Origin: JAEUIX01 sp964611125
GTDB lineage: Bacteria; Planctomycetota; Phycisphaerae; Phycisphaerales; UBA1924
Direction: 5' to 3'
Assembly (NCBI GenBank): GCA_964611125.1
Contig: CAZSZO010000006.1
Span: 62,001-126,000, forward strand
DNA: 64,000 nt
The translations under genes and the position numbers were made by a program. The notes under the pieces are model-generated. The model was not told where the DNA came from and did not search any database. It was given only the letters and a program-made list of their open reading frames with translations. Below, one piece after another: positions 26,877 to 36,028 of this stretch; position 1 is the stretch's first letter, and each line of letters starts with the position of its first letter.

Positions 26877-28376
26877 TTACTTGCTGTCGGGCTGGGGCGG
26901 CTCGTCGCTCTTGGCCTGCTTCATCGTCAGCGTCTGCTCGCGCCCGTTGCGGCCGACCACGGTCACCTGCACCGGCTTCCCCTCGTGGAAGCCCTCGGCG
27001 ACGAGGACCCAGACGAGGTCTTCGAGGTTGCGGACGCGGCGCGAGCCCACGCTCAGGATGGTCTGTCCTCGGGCGAAGCCGGCCTCGCCGGCGGCCGAGT
27101 CGGCCCGGAGGCCGGTGATGGCGAGGGCGGAGCTGAAATCGACCAGGCCGAACTCACGGATCATGACCGCCGCGGCGTCCTGTTTCTCGCGAGCGGCGTC
27201 GAGATCAGCGAGGGTGATGGCGACTTCCTGCGTGCGGCCTTCGCGCCACAGGCGGACGCTGAGCTGCTGACCCGGGCGCTGCGTGGCGATCATGGTGCGG
27301 AACTGGGCGACGGTCTTGACATCGCGCCCGTTGACGGCGGTGACGACGTCGCCGACCTGCACCCCGGCCGACTCGGCGGGCGCGCCCACGACCAGGCCGG
27401 TGATGACGACCCCGGCCCCGCTGAATTCGCGGGCCTTGAGGGCCGAGTCGTTGGCGTCGTCGTTGTTGGGCATGTTCACGCCCAGGAAGCCCTTGCTGAC
27501 GCTGCCGTGGGTGATGATCTGCTCGACGATGGGCTCGATGGTGGTGAGCGGGATGGCGAAGCCGACGCCGCGGGCTGTGGGCACGGCGTCGCGCCCGTCG
27601 CTGGCGATGGCGACGTTCATGCCGATCAGGCGGCCGCGGATGTCGCAGAGCGGGCCGCCGCTGTTGCCGGGGTTGATGGCGGCGTCGGACTGGATGTAGT
27701 TGGTATAGGTGTCGTTGCGCGGGAGGGAGTCGCCCGGGTCGCGCGACAGACCGGAGATGATGCCCTGGCTCATCGAGAACTTGAAGCCGAAGGGCGAGCC
27801 GAAGGCGTAGACGTGGTCGCCCTGGCGGAGCGTGTCGCCGGTGGCCCGCCGGACGGGGGCCAGGGGCGCCTCGTTGGGGTCGACCTGGATCACGGCGATG
27901 TCGGTGGCCTCGTCGGCGCCGATGACGGTGCCGGCGAGCGACCGGCCGTTGGCGAAGTGCACGAGCACCTGGAAGCGGGATACGTTGTCCGGCTTGTTGA
28001 TGACATGGGCGTTGGAGACGACATGGCCCTTGTTGTCGTAGACCCACCCCGAACCGCTCGCCCCGTAGCGGCGCTGAATGATCTGCTGGTCGCGGGGCGA
28101 CTCCATCCGCTGCCAGCCCTCAACCGAGACGTGCACCACGGAAGGCTCGACCGCGAGAGCGATGCGGCGGTTGGATTCGTTGAACCGCTCGAGGAACTCG
28201 TCCTGGTCGAGCTCGGCCTGAGCCTTCTGAGCGGCGGCCACCAGCTCCTCGCGCTCAGCCGTGGCCCGGGCCTGCTGGCGCAACCCCACCAGGGCGTTGC
28301 CCGTCATGATCGCCGTGGCCATGCCGCCCAGGAAAGCGAGTCCGATACCCAGCAACACGCCCGGTCTCATGGTCAT
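26877..28376 (-). CDS. HtrA/DegP-type serine protease with two PDZ domains
   Basis: 499 residues. An N-terminal hydrophobic helix (about 6-26) anchors or exports the protein. A coiled-coil-like helix (35-70) leads to the trypsin-like domain with the triad His124 (SNAHV), Asp159 (TDIAVI) and Ser239 (NPGNSGGPL). PDZ1 (about 285-390) contains GFLGVNMP and AGVQVGDVVTAVNGR. PDZ2 (about 400-490) contains AGEAGFARGQTILSVGSRRV. Such enzymes degrade or refold damaged envelope proteins. It is 30 bp upstream of, but not clearly operonic with, panB. Confidence 0.93.
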   Translation of the reverse strand: MTMRPGVLLGIGLAFLGGMATAIMTGNALVGLRQQARATAEREELVAAAQKAQAELDQDEFLERFNESNRRIALAVEPSVVHVSVEGWQRMESPRDQQIIQRRYGASGSGWVYDNKGHVVSNAHVINKPDNVSRFQVLVHFANGRSLAGTVIGADEATDIAVIQVDPNEAPLAPVRRATGDTLRQGDHVYAFGSPFGFKFSMSQGIISGLSRDPGDSLPRNDTYTNYIQSDAAINPGNSGGPLCDIRGRLIGMNVAIASDGRDAVPTARGVGFAIPLTTIEPIVEQIITHGSVSKGFLGVNMPNNDDANDSALKAREFSGAGVVITGLVVGAPAESAGVQVGDVVTAVNGRDVKTVAQFRTMIATQRPGQQLSVRLWREGRTQEVAITLADLDAAREKQDAAAVMIREFGLVDFSSALAITGLRADSAAGEAGFARGQTILSVGSRRVRNLEDLVWVLVAEGFHEGKPVQVTVVGRNGREQTLTMKQAKSDEPPQPDSK

Positions 28377-28406
28377 CGCGCGCCCCTCGAGGTCTACGGA
28401 TAGTCC

Positions 28407-29405
28407 TTACGCCCGCCGGCCGCCAGTGGATCGACCCGAACCCCCCCGACCCCCACCGGAAACAGGGCGGGAGCCTGATCGCTCGTCTGGTCCCTGTTCC
28501 TTGGATGCCCTGCGGCGCCCTTTCCGGCCCGTTCCGGCTTCGGGCGCCTCGTCCCGCAGGGTATAGGGCGAGGGGTTCACGCCCCGCCTGCCCACCAATG
28601 ACACCCACGCGGCGCCAGCCTCGCGAAACGCCTCGCCCAAAGCGGCCACGGGGGTGACGAAGGGTGGAGCGCGGTCGGTCATGCCGACCAGATCCTGCAG
28701 CACGATGACCTGGCCGTGGCAGGCGTTGCCCGCACCGATGCCGATCAGCGGCACGCTGGTGCGGCTGAGCACCCGCTCGGTCACCGCCTCGGGCACCGCC
28801 TCGATCAACAGCATCTGACACCCGGCCGCCTCGAGGGCCTCGGCGTCGCGCACGATGGCGTCGCCGTCAGCCCGCGTGCGGCCCGCCGAGGCATAGCCGC
28901 CAGTGAGGGCGGCCCGCTGCGGGCGGCTGCCGATGTGGCCGCAGATCGGGATCCCCGCGCGGACCATCCGCCCGGCGAGCGGGGCGAAAGACGCATCGGC
29001 CTCGATCTTGACGATGTCGGCCAGGCCCTCGGTCAGGAACCGCCCGGCGTTGCGGACCGCGTCATCAGGCGACGCCTGGTAGGACATGAAAGGCATGTCG
29101 CCCATCACGACCACGCCCGGGGCCCCGCGTTTCACCCCGGCGGTGAGTGCGAGGAGCACGTCGAGGTTCATGTCGATGGTGCGGGTGTGCCCCAGCACCA
29201 TCTCCGCCGCGGTGTCGCCGGTGAGGAGCACGTGGACACCGCCGCGGGCGAGCCAGCGGGCGGTGGATGCGTCGTAGGCGGTGATGCAGGCGAAGGGTTC
29301 GCCGGCGCGGGCCATCTTCGCCAGAGAAGAGAGCGTCACTTTCGTCCGCGCGGCTTGCCCGTTGTCGCCCGTCACGGTGCAGAGCGTAGCGCCGGCGGTG
29401 GACAC
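28407..29405 (-). CDS. panB: 3-methyl-2-oxobutanoate hydroxymethyltransferase
   Basis: 332 residues. Signature segments of PanB are present: ITAYDAS, LLTGDTAAEMVLGHTRTID, VVVMGDMPFMSYQ (metal-binding Asp), VKIEADASFAPL, CGHIGSRPQ and LIGIGAGNACHGQVIVLQDL. The enzyme transfers a hydroxymethyl group from methylene-tetrahydrofolate to 2-oxoisovalerate, the first step to pantothenate. After the core, a basic Gly/Arg/Ser tail of about 50 residues (GRKGRRRASKEQGPDERSGS) is unusual and may be a read-on beyond the normal end. Other pan genes are not nearby. Confidence 0.93.
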   Translation of the reverse strand: MSTAGATLCTVTGDNGQAARTKVTLSSLAKMARAGEPFACITAYDASTARWLARGGVHVLLTGDTAAEMVLGHTRTIDMNLDVLLALTAGVKRGAPGVVVMGDMPFMSYQASPDDAVRNAGRFLTEGLADIVKIEADASFAPLAGRMVRAGIPICGHIGSRPQRAALTGGYASAGRTRADGDAIVRDAEALEAAGCQMLLIEAVPEAVTERVLSRTSVPLIGIGAGNACHGQVIVLQDLVGMTDRAPPFVTPVAALGEAFREAGAAWVSLVGRRGVNPSPYTLRDEAPEAGTGRKGRRRASKEQGPDERSGSRPVSGGGRGGSGRSTGGRRA

Positions 29406-29482
29406 CCGCCGAGGGCCGGGTTGGGCCGGGCAGGTGCGGCCAGAGTTCGTTGGGGTGCTGCTGGGGTGCGGCCGGGGGCCGG

Positions 29483-29878
29483 TCAGAAGCTCTGGAACGC
29501 GGCCGGCGGGGCGCCGTGCTCAGCCCGGATGGTTGAGCGGATGCCCCCCCGCCCGCGCCAGCGGGTGATGACCTGGAGCCAGACGGGCTGAGTTGCGAGG
29601 ACGAGGTGATCGCGGATCACGCCCGTGACGGCCTCGTAGAAGATCCCCTCGTTGCGGAACGACTGGTAGTAGAGCTTCAGGCTCTTGAGCTCGATGCAGC
29701 CATGCGCCCCGGCGGGCGTGCCGGCGGCGGCGGGCTGGTACCGCAGCACCACCTCGCCGAAGTCCGGGTGGCCGGTCTTTGGACATAGCGAGGTGAACTC
29801 CTCCGATACATGCTCGATCACGATCGGCGAGCCGGAAGGGGGCGTGGGAAAGGTCTCGAGCAGTGACGGGTTTGGCAT
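29483..29878 (-). CDS. queF: NADPH-dependent 7-cyano-7-deazaguanine reductase
   Basis: 131 residues, the length of the short (YkvM-type) QueF. Cys32 in FTSLCPKTGHPDFG is the nucleophile, and Asp39 in the same motif is the proton donor. The QueF motif ELKSLKLYYQSFRNEGIFYE follows. The enzyme reduces preQ0 to preQ1 for queuosine in tRNA anticodons. No other queuosine genes are adjacent. It lies 78 bp downstream of panB's 5' end and is encoded in the same direction. Confidence 0.95.
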   Translation of the reverse strand: MPNPSLLETFPTPPSGSPIVIEHVSEEFTSLCPKTGHPDFGEVVLRYQPAAAGTPAGAHGCIELKSLKLYYQSFRNEGIFYEAVTGVIRDHLVLATQPVWLQVITRWRGRGGIRSTIRAEHGAPPAAFQSF

Positions 29879-29926
29879 GGCGGGTCGGGAGCGAGAATGG
29901 CGGGGGGAGGGGAGGGGCGGGCCGGT

Positions 29927-30997
29927 TCAGCGGCCGTAGCGGCTGAGCAGCTCCAGGATCCGGGGCTGATCGGGGTTGATCTTGATCGACTTGCGAAGGC
30001 AGTCGAGGGCTTTCTCTTTGGCGACCGGGTCCTTGCGTTCCGACTCGATCCAGACATTGAGCCAGCACACGCCCAGCCCATTGAGGGCGGGGAAGTAGTT
30101 GGCGTCGAGGGACAGCGCCTTCTCGAAGTCGCCGCGCGCTTCCACGTACAGCTCGGGGTTGATCCGGCCGAGCTTGAAGCTCGAGAATCCCAGCCGCTCG
30201 TAGGCCTGGGCGGTGGGCTTGCCCTTGACCAGCTGCAGGAGCGTGTTGCGCATCTCGTCGAACCGGCCGAGCTTGCCGTACGCCTCCGCCAGGTTGGTCA
30301 TCAGGGCGGGGGTCAACTCCATGTTCTCGCTGGCCTGCTGATACTCCGCCAGGGCCTCGCGGTCGCGACCGACCGCGGCGTAGACCGAGCCCAGGTTCAG
30401 CCGGGCCGGGCCGCTCCGGGGGCTCAGCCGCACCGCCGTCTCGGCGAAGGGCAACGCCTGGTTCGCCTCGCCAAGCTGGTAATACGCGGTGGCGAGGTTC
30501 AGGTTGGCCTGAAAGTCGTCGGGGCGGATGCGCAGGGCCCGCAGGTACGCCGACACGGCGTCGGTGACGCGGTTGAGCACGTGCAGCATCAGCCCGTGCG
30601 AGTACTGGGCGTCGAAGTTCGCCGGTTCAAGCTCCGCGGCCTTGCCATAGGCGCGCTCGGCCTTGCCGTAGTCGCCGTCCACGCGGTAGATGTCGCCCAT
30701 GCCCATGTGGGCGCGGACGAACCGCGGGTTGATCTCGATGGCCTTGGCGAACTGGGCGAGGGCCTGGTCGCGGGCCCCGCGTGACGCCGCGGCCTCGCCT
30801 TGCGTGGTCAGGTCATCGGCCGCGGAACCGCCCGCGGCCCCGCGGCTGGCGCGCCCGCCGCCCTCTGAGCAGGCCGCGAGCCAGAGCGCGCCAGCGAGCC
30901 CCAGCACACTGAGGCAGGCCATCAGCGGCCGGCGGGGGCTGGCTGTAAGGACGGGGCGGAGGGATCCCGGAGTCGATCGGTGGGGTGGGTGCGGCAT
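29927..30997 (-). CDS. TPR lipoprotein
   Basis: 356 residues from ATG 30997 (MPHPPHRSTPG). A hydrophobic stretch ends in the lipobox-like LWLAACSEG, so lipidation at that Cys is likely. About six TPR units follow (DQALAQFAKAIEINPRFVRAHMGMGDIYRVDGDYGKAERAYGKAAELEPANFDAQYSHG and similar), and the last is followed by EKALDCLRKSIKINPDQPRILELLSRYGR. It is a likely envelope scaffold; the partner is unknown. Longer in-frame starts upstream give an implausible Arg/Pro-rich N-terminus. Confidence 0.85.
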   Translation of the reverse strand: MPHPPHRSTPGSLRPVLTASPRRPLMACLSVLGLAGALWLAACSEGGGRASRGAAGGSAADDLTTQGEAAASRGARDQALAQFAKAIEINPRFVRAHMGMGDIYRVDGDYGKAERAYGKAAELEPANFDAQYSHGLMLHVLNRVTDAVSAYLRALRIRPDDFQANLNLATAYYQLGEANQALPFAETAVRLSPRSGPARLNLGSVYAAVGRDREALAEYQQASENMELTPALMTNLAEAYGKLGRFDEMRNTLLQLVKGKPTAQAYERLGFSSFKLGRINPELYVEARGDFEKALSLDANYFPALNGLGVCWLNVWIESERKDPVAKEKALDCLRKSIKINPDQPRILELLSRYGR

Positions 30998-31168
30998 GCG
31001 TGTCGACCAGGGGAGAGATCCGAGCACAGGAGCGTCGAGGGTATATCGGATTCGCCCCGCCCGGCGCGGCAGGGCGAATCCGGATGGATTCTGCACGCTC
31101 GGTGCTGGTGTCCGAGCAGACGCCAAACGGCGGACGGGCGGCCGGACGGTGCTGCCACGGCGCCGGCG

Positions 31169-32404
31169 CTACTGACCAAGGGCTCGTAGGACCACCGTTG
31201 CGTAAGCCCCGCGCGGCAGCTCAAACCGCGCCGTCCGCTTCAGACGTCCCGCGCGGCTGGCGAGTTCATCGGGTTCGGCCGTGGAGAGCGAAACGGCCCG
31301 AGCCATGGCCGCCAGCGGGCGCGGGGCTTCTCCGAAGGCGGGCCGCCGCAGGCCGGGGATGCGCAGGTCGGACAAAGCGACGCCAGCCTCCTCCAGCGCG
31401 GCGCGGGCGGCTTCGGCCCAGGGCGCCGCCGCGGGCGTGTCGATTCGCGTCGTGGCCGCGAGCATCGGCGGCTCGATGGCGAGGGCGCCCGCGGTCCAGC
31501 GCTCCGCCAGCGGGAAGGTCATCACGCCGAAGTCGTCGTCGGTCTCCACGGCGCCCGCCGGGGACCCGGCGATGGAGCGGGCCAGATAGCGGGCCGCGCC
31601 GTTCCACAGGGCCGACTGGAAGGCCTCGACGCACAGTTGCTGCACAAAGTTCGGGAGCGCGGCGAAGGCGGCCTTGAAGTCGCCCCCGGCCGCCAGAGTT
31701 TCGACGGCGCGTCGTTCGGGCATCTTGGGAAGGTCGCGGGCCAGCGCGGGCCACTCGCCCCACCGCTGGGCCGTGAGGCGCGTGAACGCCCGCCGGGCGC
31801 CGGAGTCCTTGCGGGCGGGCGTGCCGATGAGCAGCTTGAGGGCGCCCTCGAAGTCGCCGGCGATCAGGTTTCGGGCCGCGAAGCCGCCGCCGTGGCGGGC
31901 TGAGCCGAAACGCTGATCGCCGAAGTAGTTGACGATGATCAGGTCGCCGCCGCGGTTGGCGAGCAGCCGGGCCCGCTCGGCCAGCCCCGCGGCCTGGGCC
32001 GGGTTCATGTCGCGCACCACGATCGTGAAGCGGTTACCTTCAAGCCGCTCGGCGGAAAGCTCGCCATCCAGCCGCCCCACCAACTCCGCCGACCACCCCG
32101 GCCCCGAGAGCGTCGCGGGTGGGGGCCGCTCCGGCTTCTTGGCTGGGGGCACGCTGATGTGCTGGGTGGTGCTGGCGTGCTTGTCCTTGAGCCCGCCGTA
32201 GCCGACGACGCCGGGCGACACGCCTGCGGCCTTGGCGAATCGGCCGATGGCCTCGGGCGTGGTCAGGGAGGTCTTGCGGAGGCGATAGACCGCGTGAAGC
32301 GGGCCCGGGGCGTCAGCGGGGCGAAGCTGGTCGCGCGTCGAAGCGTTCAGGAGCTCGTCAACCACGAAATCATCGGGGATCCGCCGGATCGTCATGCGGG
32401 GCAT
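31169..32404 (-). CDS. truD: tRNA pseudouridine(13) synthase
   Basis: 411 residues. Catalytic Asp74 lies in the TruD signature GYGGLKDKHASTTQH, and NYFGDQRFG with the following RHGGGFAARNLI is the second conserved block. A TRUD insert domain precedes the C-terminal segment LELPRG-like (FELPRGAYATVVLRAL). It modifies U13 of some tRNAs. The gene is head-to-head with the NAD(P)-binding protein, with 65 bp between. Confidence 0.92.
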   Translation of the reverse strand: MPRMTIRRIPDDFVVDELLNASTRDQLRPADAPGPLHAVYRLRKTSLTTPEAIGRFAKAAGVSPGVVGYGGLKDKHASTTQHISVPPAKKPERPPPATLSGPGWSAELVGRLDGELSAERLEGNRFTIVVRDMNPAQAAGLAERARLLANRGGDLIIVNYFGDQRFGSARHGGGFAARNLIAGDFEGALKLLIGTPARKDSGARRAFTRLTAQRWGEWPALARDLPKMPERRAVETLAAGGDFKAAFAALPNFVQQLCVEAFQSALWNGAARYLARSIAGSPAGAVETDDDFGVMTFPLAERWTAGALAIEPPMLAATTRIDTPAAAPWAEAARAALEEAGVALSDLRIPGLRRPAFGEAPRPLAAMARAVSLSTAEPDELASRAGRLKRTARFELPRGAYATVVLRALGQ

Positions 32405-32469
32405 GCTAAGCGGGCCTCGGCGAGGGCCCGGGCCGGGCGCCTAGTCTCGCCCCGGCGACCTGGCCACTG

Positions 32470-33933
32470 ATGAGCACCAGCGACTGCACCGATGTCTGCG
32501 TGATTGGCGGCGGCTTCAGCGGCGTGATGCTTTGCGCGCAGCTGGCTCGACGCGGGTACGCCGGGCGGGTGACGTTGCTGGAGCGGCCCGGCGTGCGGAT
32601 CGGCGGGCTGGCGTATGCGCCGCCCAGCGAGACGCTGCTGCTGAACGTCCCGGCGCGGGGGATGGGGGCATGGGGGCCTGCGGGGGTGGGGGTGGGGGGT
32701 GCGGGGGGGGCGGGCGCGGAGGAGACCGGTGATTTTCACGCCTGGCTGACCCGGTCCGGACAGCGGGTCGAGAGCGGGGCGTTCGTGGCGCGGGCCTGGT
32801 TCGGCGCGTATTTGCGCGACCTCTTGAGCGAAGCCCAGCGGCGTCTGGGCGCGCGGCTGAACGTGATGGCGGCCGAAGCCGCCGACGTCGCGGCTTCGGC
32901 CGACGGCTGGCGCGTGCTGCTGAGCGGCGGAGGCGCCCTGAGCGCGGGCCAGGTCGTGCTCGCCACCGGGCATCAACCCCCCGAGCCGCCGCCGGAGTTC
33001 CTGGATGGCCTCGCCAGCGACGGCGCGCCGGCCTGGTGGCGGCCCGACCCGTGGGCGGAGGCGGCGCACGCGCCCGCCCGCGCGGGCGAACGGATCCTGA
33101 TCGTCGGGACCGGCCTGACCATGGTGGATCTGTGCCTGTCAATGGCTCGCGGCGGGGCGTCAGCGCGGATCATCGCGATCTCGCGGCGCGGGCTGCTTCC
33201 CCGCGTGCAGGCGTTGGCCCCGGCGGCGCCAGCCGCCGGTTCAGTGACCGGGCCACTCTCGACGGTCACCCCCGGGGCGCCGCTCCGAGCCGTGGTGCGG
33301 GCGGTCGTGGCGGAAGGGCGGCGCCTCAGCCGGCAAGGGGCCGACTGGCGGCCTGCGATCGATCGTCTGCGGCCGATCACCCAGCGGGTCTGGGCGGGTT
33401 TCTCAGATGCTGATCGGCGGCGGTTTCTTCGACACGTGCGGGCCCTGTGGGACGCTCACCGCCATCGTGTGCCGCCGGAGGCGGCCGGCCAGATCGAAGA
33501 GCTGCGGCGCCGCGGCGTGCTCCAGGTCGTCGCGGCGCGGATCCTGGGCGCCCGCGGGTCGGGCCCGGGCGGTCCGGTCCGCATCGAGTGGCGGCGCCGG
33601 AGCGATCAGCAGCGGGAATGGAGTGAGTTTGATCGCGTGGTGAACGCCAGCGGGTCGAGGTCGACCGTCGGCTCCGCGCCGCTGCTGCGGGCCATGGCGG
33701 ATCGCGGGCTGATCGCCCCCGACGAGCTGGGCCTGGGGCTGCAGACCGACGAGGCTGGGCGGGCTGTTGGCTCCGGCGGCCAGGCGCGGGACGGTCTCTG
33801 GGCGCTCGGGCCGCTGCGCCGGGGAACCTTGTGGGAATCGACCGCCGTGGCGGAGCTGCGTCTGCAGGCGGAAGCGCTCGCGGCGCGGCTGGGCGAGACT
33901 CTGACCAGCCAGGGCGGCGCACGGCCCGATTAG
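32470..33933 (+). CDS. FAD/NAD(P)-binding protein (NAD_binding_9, YdhS-like)
   Basis: 487 residues. A Rossmann dinucleotide motif VCVIGGGFSGVM (9-20) and a second one ILIVGTGLTMVDLCLSMA in mid-sequence mark a two-dinucleotide-binding oxidoreductase fold of the COG4529 type. The N-terminal segment RIGGLAYAPPSETLLLNVPARGM fits the family. An insert of GGV/GGA repeats (about 70-82) is encoded by G-rich DNA. The stop overlaps that of cysC tail to tail (TTAG at 33930-33933). The substrate is unknown. Confidence 0.82.
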   Translation: MSTSDCTDVCVIGGGFSGVMLCAQLARRGYAGRVTLLERPGVRIGGLAYAPPSETLLLNVPARGMGAWGPAGVGVGGAGGAGAEETGDFHAWLTRSGQRVESGAFVARAWFGAYLRDLLSEAQRRLGARLNVMAAEAADVAASADGWRVLLSGGGALSAGQVVLATGHQPPEPPPEFLDGLASDGAPAWWRPDPWAEAAHAPARAGERILIVGTGLTMVDLCLSMARGGASARIIAISRRGLLPRVQALAPAAPAAGSVTGPLSTVTPGAPLRAVVRAVVAEGRRLSRQGADWRPAIDRLRPITQRVWAGFSDADRRRFLRHVRALWDAHRHRVPPEAAGQIEELRRRGVLQVVAARILGARGSGPGGPVRIEWRRRSDQQREWSEFDRVVNASGSRSTVGSAPLLRAMADRGLIAPDELGLGLQTDEAGRAVGSGGQARDGLWALGPLRRGTLWESTAVAELRLQAEALAARLGETLTSQGGARPD

Positions 33934-34532
33934 GCGATCACGCCCAGCCCGCGCAGGCGTTCGACGCAGGCCTCGGCGCAGGCGCCGACGGTTTCCAGGT
34001 GCGCATGCAGGGTCAGGTCAGGCCGGAGGGGCGGCTCGTACGGGCTGTCGATACCGGTCAGGCCCTTGAGGGCGCCGGCGCGGGCCTTGCGATAGAGCCC
34101 CTTGGGGTCGCGCTGCTCGCACACCTCCAACGGCGTGCTCACAAACGCCTCGATGAACGGCGTCGGCGGCGGGCCTGACTCCTCGTGCAGGCGGCGGGCC
34201 AGGTCGCGATCGGCCCGGAAAGGCGAAATAACGCTGGCGATGGCGACGCACCCAGCGTCGGCGAACAGGTGCGCCACATGCGCGATGCGGCGAACGTTCT
34301 CGGCCCGGTGCTCGGGAAGGAAGCCCAGATCCTTGTTGAGCCCGGTGCGCAGGACATCGCCATCGAGCCGATAGGCCCGGACACCCGCCCGCAGAAGGCG
34401 GAGCTCCAGGGCCGCGGCGATCGTGCTTTTGCCGGCTCCGGGCAGCCCGGTCAGCCAGACGGTGGCCCCGCGTGCGCCGAGAAGCTCGAAGCGGGCCGCC
34501 CGTCCGAGTGAAGGAGAAGGGTTCAGGTCCAC
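33930..34532 (-). CDS. cysC: Adenylyl-sulfate (APS) kinase
   Basis: 200 residues. P-loop GLPGAGKS (29-36), the APS-kinase blocks DGDVLRTGLNKDLGF, ENVRRIAHVAHLFADAG and FIEAFVSTPLEVCEQRDPKGLYRKARAG are all present, followed by FTGIDSPYEPP-type (LTGIDSPYEPP). It phosphorylates APS to PAPS in the cytoplasm. The start overlaps the cysN stop by 10 bases. It is the last gene of cysD-cysN-cysC. Confidence 0.95.
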   Translation of the reverse strand: MDLNPSPSLGRAARFELLGARGATVWLTGLPGAGKSTIAAALELRLLRAGVRAYRLDGDVLRTGLNKDLGFLPEHRAENVRRIAHVAHLFADAGCVAIASVISPFRADRDLARRLHEESGPPPTPFIEAFVSTPLEVCEQRDPKGLYRKARAGALKGLTGIDSPYEPPLRPDLTLHAHLETVGACAEACVERLRGLGVIA

Positions 34533-36028
34533 ACGGGGCTCCCGGCGGGGGCGGGGCTTTGGGGCGGGCGAGGCGGCAGGATCAGGCCCGCGCCCAGGGT
34601 GGCGCTGGACGCGTCATCGATCAGGATGAACGCGCCCATGTCCCGGCAGCTTGCGTACGGGTCGCAGACCAGCTCGGCGGACAGCCGGATCTGGGCGCGG
34701 CCGATCTGGTTGAGCGCCAGCTCAGCCGGCGCCGGGTCAAGGTGAAGGCTCGCGACATCGAGCCGGTCGGCCAGCCCACGCACCGTGGCGGGCAGGCTCC
34801 GCGCGGCGTGCTTGATGATCAGTCGACGGCCCGGCGCGAGCGGCTGCGGGCTCATCCACACGAGCGTGGCTTCGAGATCGCGCGTGACCATGGGCGCCTG
34901 GCCTGCCGGGGGGGACAGGGCCGTGGACGTGCCGGGCGGCCCGCTCTGGCTCACCAGCACATCGCCCCGGGCGACATCGAGATCATCTGCGAGGAGAACC
35001 GAGGGCGAACTGCCGGCCGCGCACTCGCCGACCTCCTGCCACCCGATGAAGATCCGGCTCACGCGGGAGCGGAGCCCTGACGGCAGCACCGCGACCTCAT
35101 CGCCGACCTTCAGCCGCCCCGCCGCGAGGCGCCCGGCATACGCGCGGCGCCCCTGGTGCGCCGAGTGCGCCGAGTGTGCCGGGGCCGGCCGGGCGGCGGG
35201 CCCGGAGCCCAGCGGGCGGATGACGTACTGCACCGGCAGGCGCAGGCCGACGTCGCGCTCGAGCGACGCCCGGTCAGGGGCGGTCTCCAGCCGCTCCAGC
35301 AGCGGCGGCCCCTTGAACCACGGCGTGCGGGGCGAGCGCTCGATGATGTTGTCCCCGTCGAGCGCACACAAGGGGATGAACGCGATGGCGGCCCTTTCGC
35401 TGACGGTCTGGCCGCCGTCGGGCCGGGCCGACGCGGCGAAGCGCAGGAAGTCCGCCCGGATGGCCTCGAAGCGGGCCTGATCGAAGCCCACCAGGTCCAT
35501 CTTGTTGATGCAGACAAAGAGCTGCGGCGCCCCCAGCAGGGCCGCGATGCACGCGTGCCGGCGGGTCTGCTCAACCACCCCGTTGCGGGCGTCGAGCACG
35601 ATCACGGCGCAGTCGGCGGTGCTCGCCCCGGTGGCCATGTTGCGGGTGTACTGCGCGTGCCCGGGGGTATCGGCCAGGATGAACCGGCGGCGCGGCGTGG
35701 TGAAGTACCGATACGCGACATCAATCGTGATCCCCTGCTCGCGCTCGGCCCGCAGGCCGTCGGTGAGCAGGGCCAGGTCCACCTGCGTCAGGCCCTTGGC
35801 GACGCTCGCGCGCCGAACCGCCTCGAGCTGGTCGAGGTGGATCGCCTTGGCGTCGTGCAGCAGGCGCCCGATCAGGGTCGATTTGCCATCGTCGACCGAG
35901 CCGCAGGTGATCACCCGCAGCACGCCGGCGCTCGAGCCGGCCGGGCTCTCGGGCGGCGCGGCGGTCCCCATCGGGCTGGGCCGGGGGGGGCCGAGGCCGG
36001 GGGGGCCGAGGCCGAGGGGGGGGCCCAT
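34523..36028 (-). CDS. cysN: Sulfate adenylyltransferase GTPase subunit
   Basis: 501 residues. GTPase motifs: G1 GSVDDGKST (43-51), switch segment EREQGITIDVAYRYF, G3 DTPGHAQYT, G4 NKMD. An EF-Tu-like domain 2 follows. The first 20 residues (GPPLGLGPPGLGPPRPSP) are repeats and probably disordered. A run of SAHSAH lies in the middle. GTP hydrolysis drives APS synthesis by CysD. The start overlaps the cysD stop as TGATG at 36026-36030. Confidence 0.95.
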   Translation of the reverse strand: MGPPLGLGPPGLGPPRPSPMGTAAPPESPAGSSAGVLRVITCGSVDDGKSTLIGRLLHDAKAIHLDQLEAVRRASVAKGLTQVDLALLTDGLRAEREQGITIDVAYRYFTTPRRRFILADTPGHAQYTRNMATGASTADCAVIVLDARNGVVEQTRRHACIAALLGAPQLFVCINKMDLVGFDQARFEAIRADFLRFAASARPDGGQTVSERAAIAFIPLCALDGDNIIERSPRTPWFKGPPLLERLETAPDRASLERDVGLRLPVQYVIRPLGSGPAARPAPAHSAHSAHQGRRAYAGRLAAGRLKVGDEVAVLPSGLRSRVSRIFIGWQEVGECAAGSSPSVLLADDLDVARGDVLVSQSGPPGTSTALSPPAGQAPMVTRDLEATLVWMSPQPLAPGRRLIIKHAARSLPATVRGLADRLDVASLHLDPAPAELALNQIGRAQIRLSAELVCDPYASCRDMGAFILIDDASSATLGAGLILPPRPPQSPAPAGSPVWT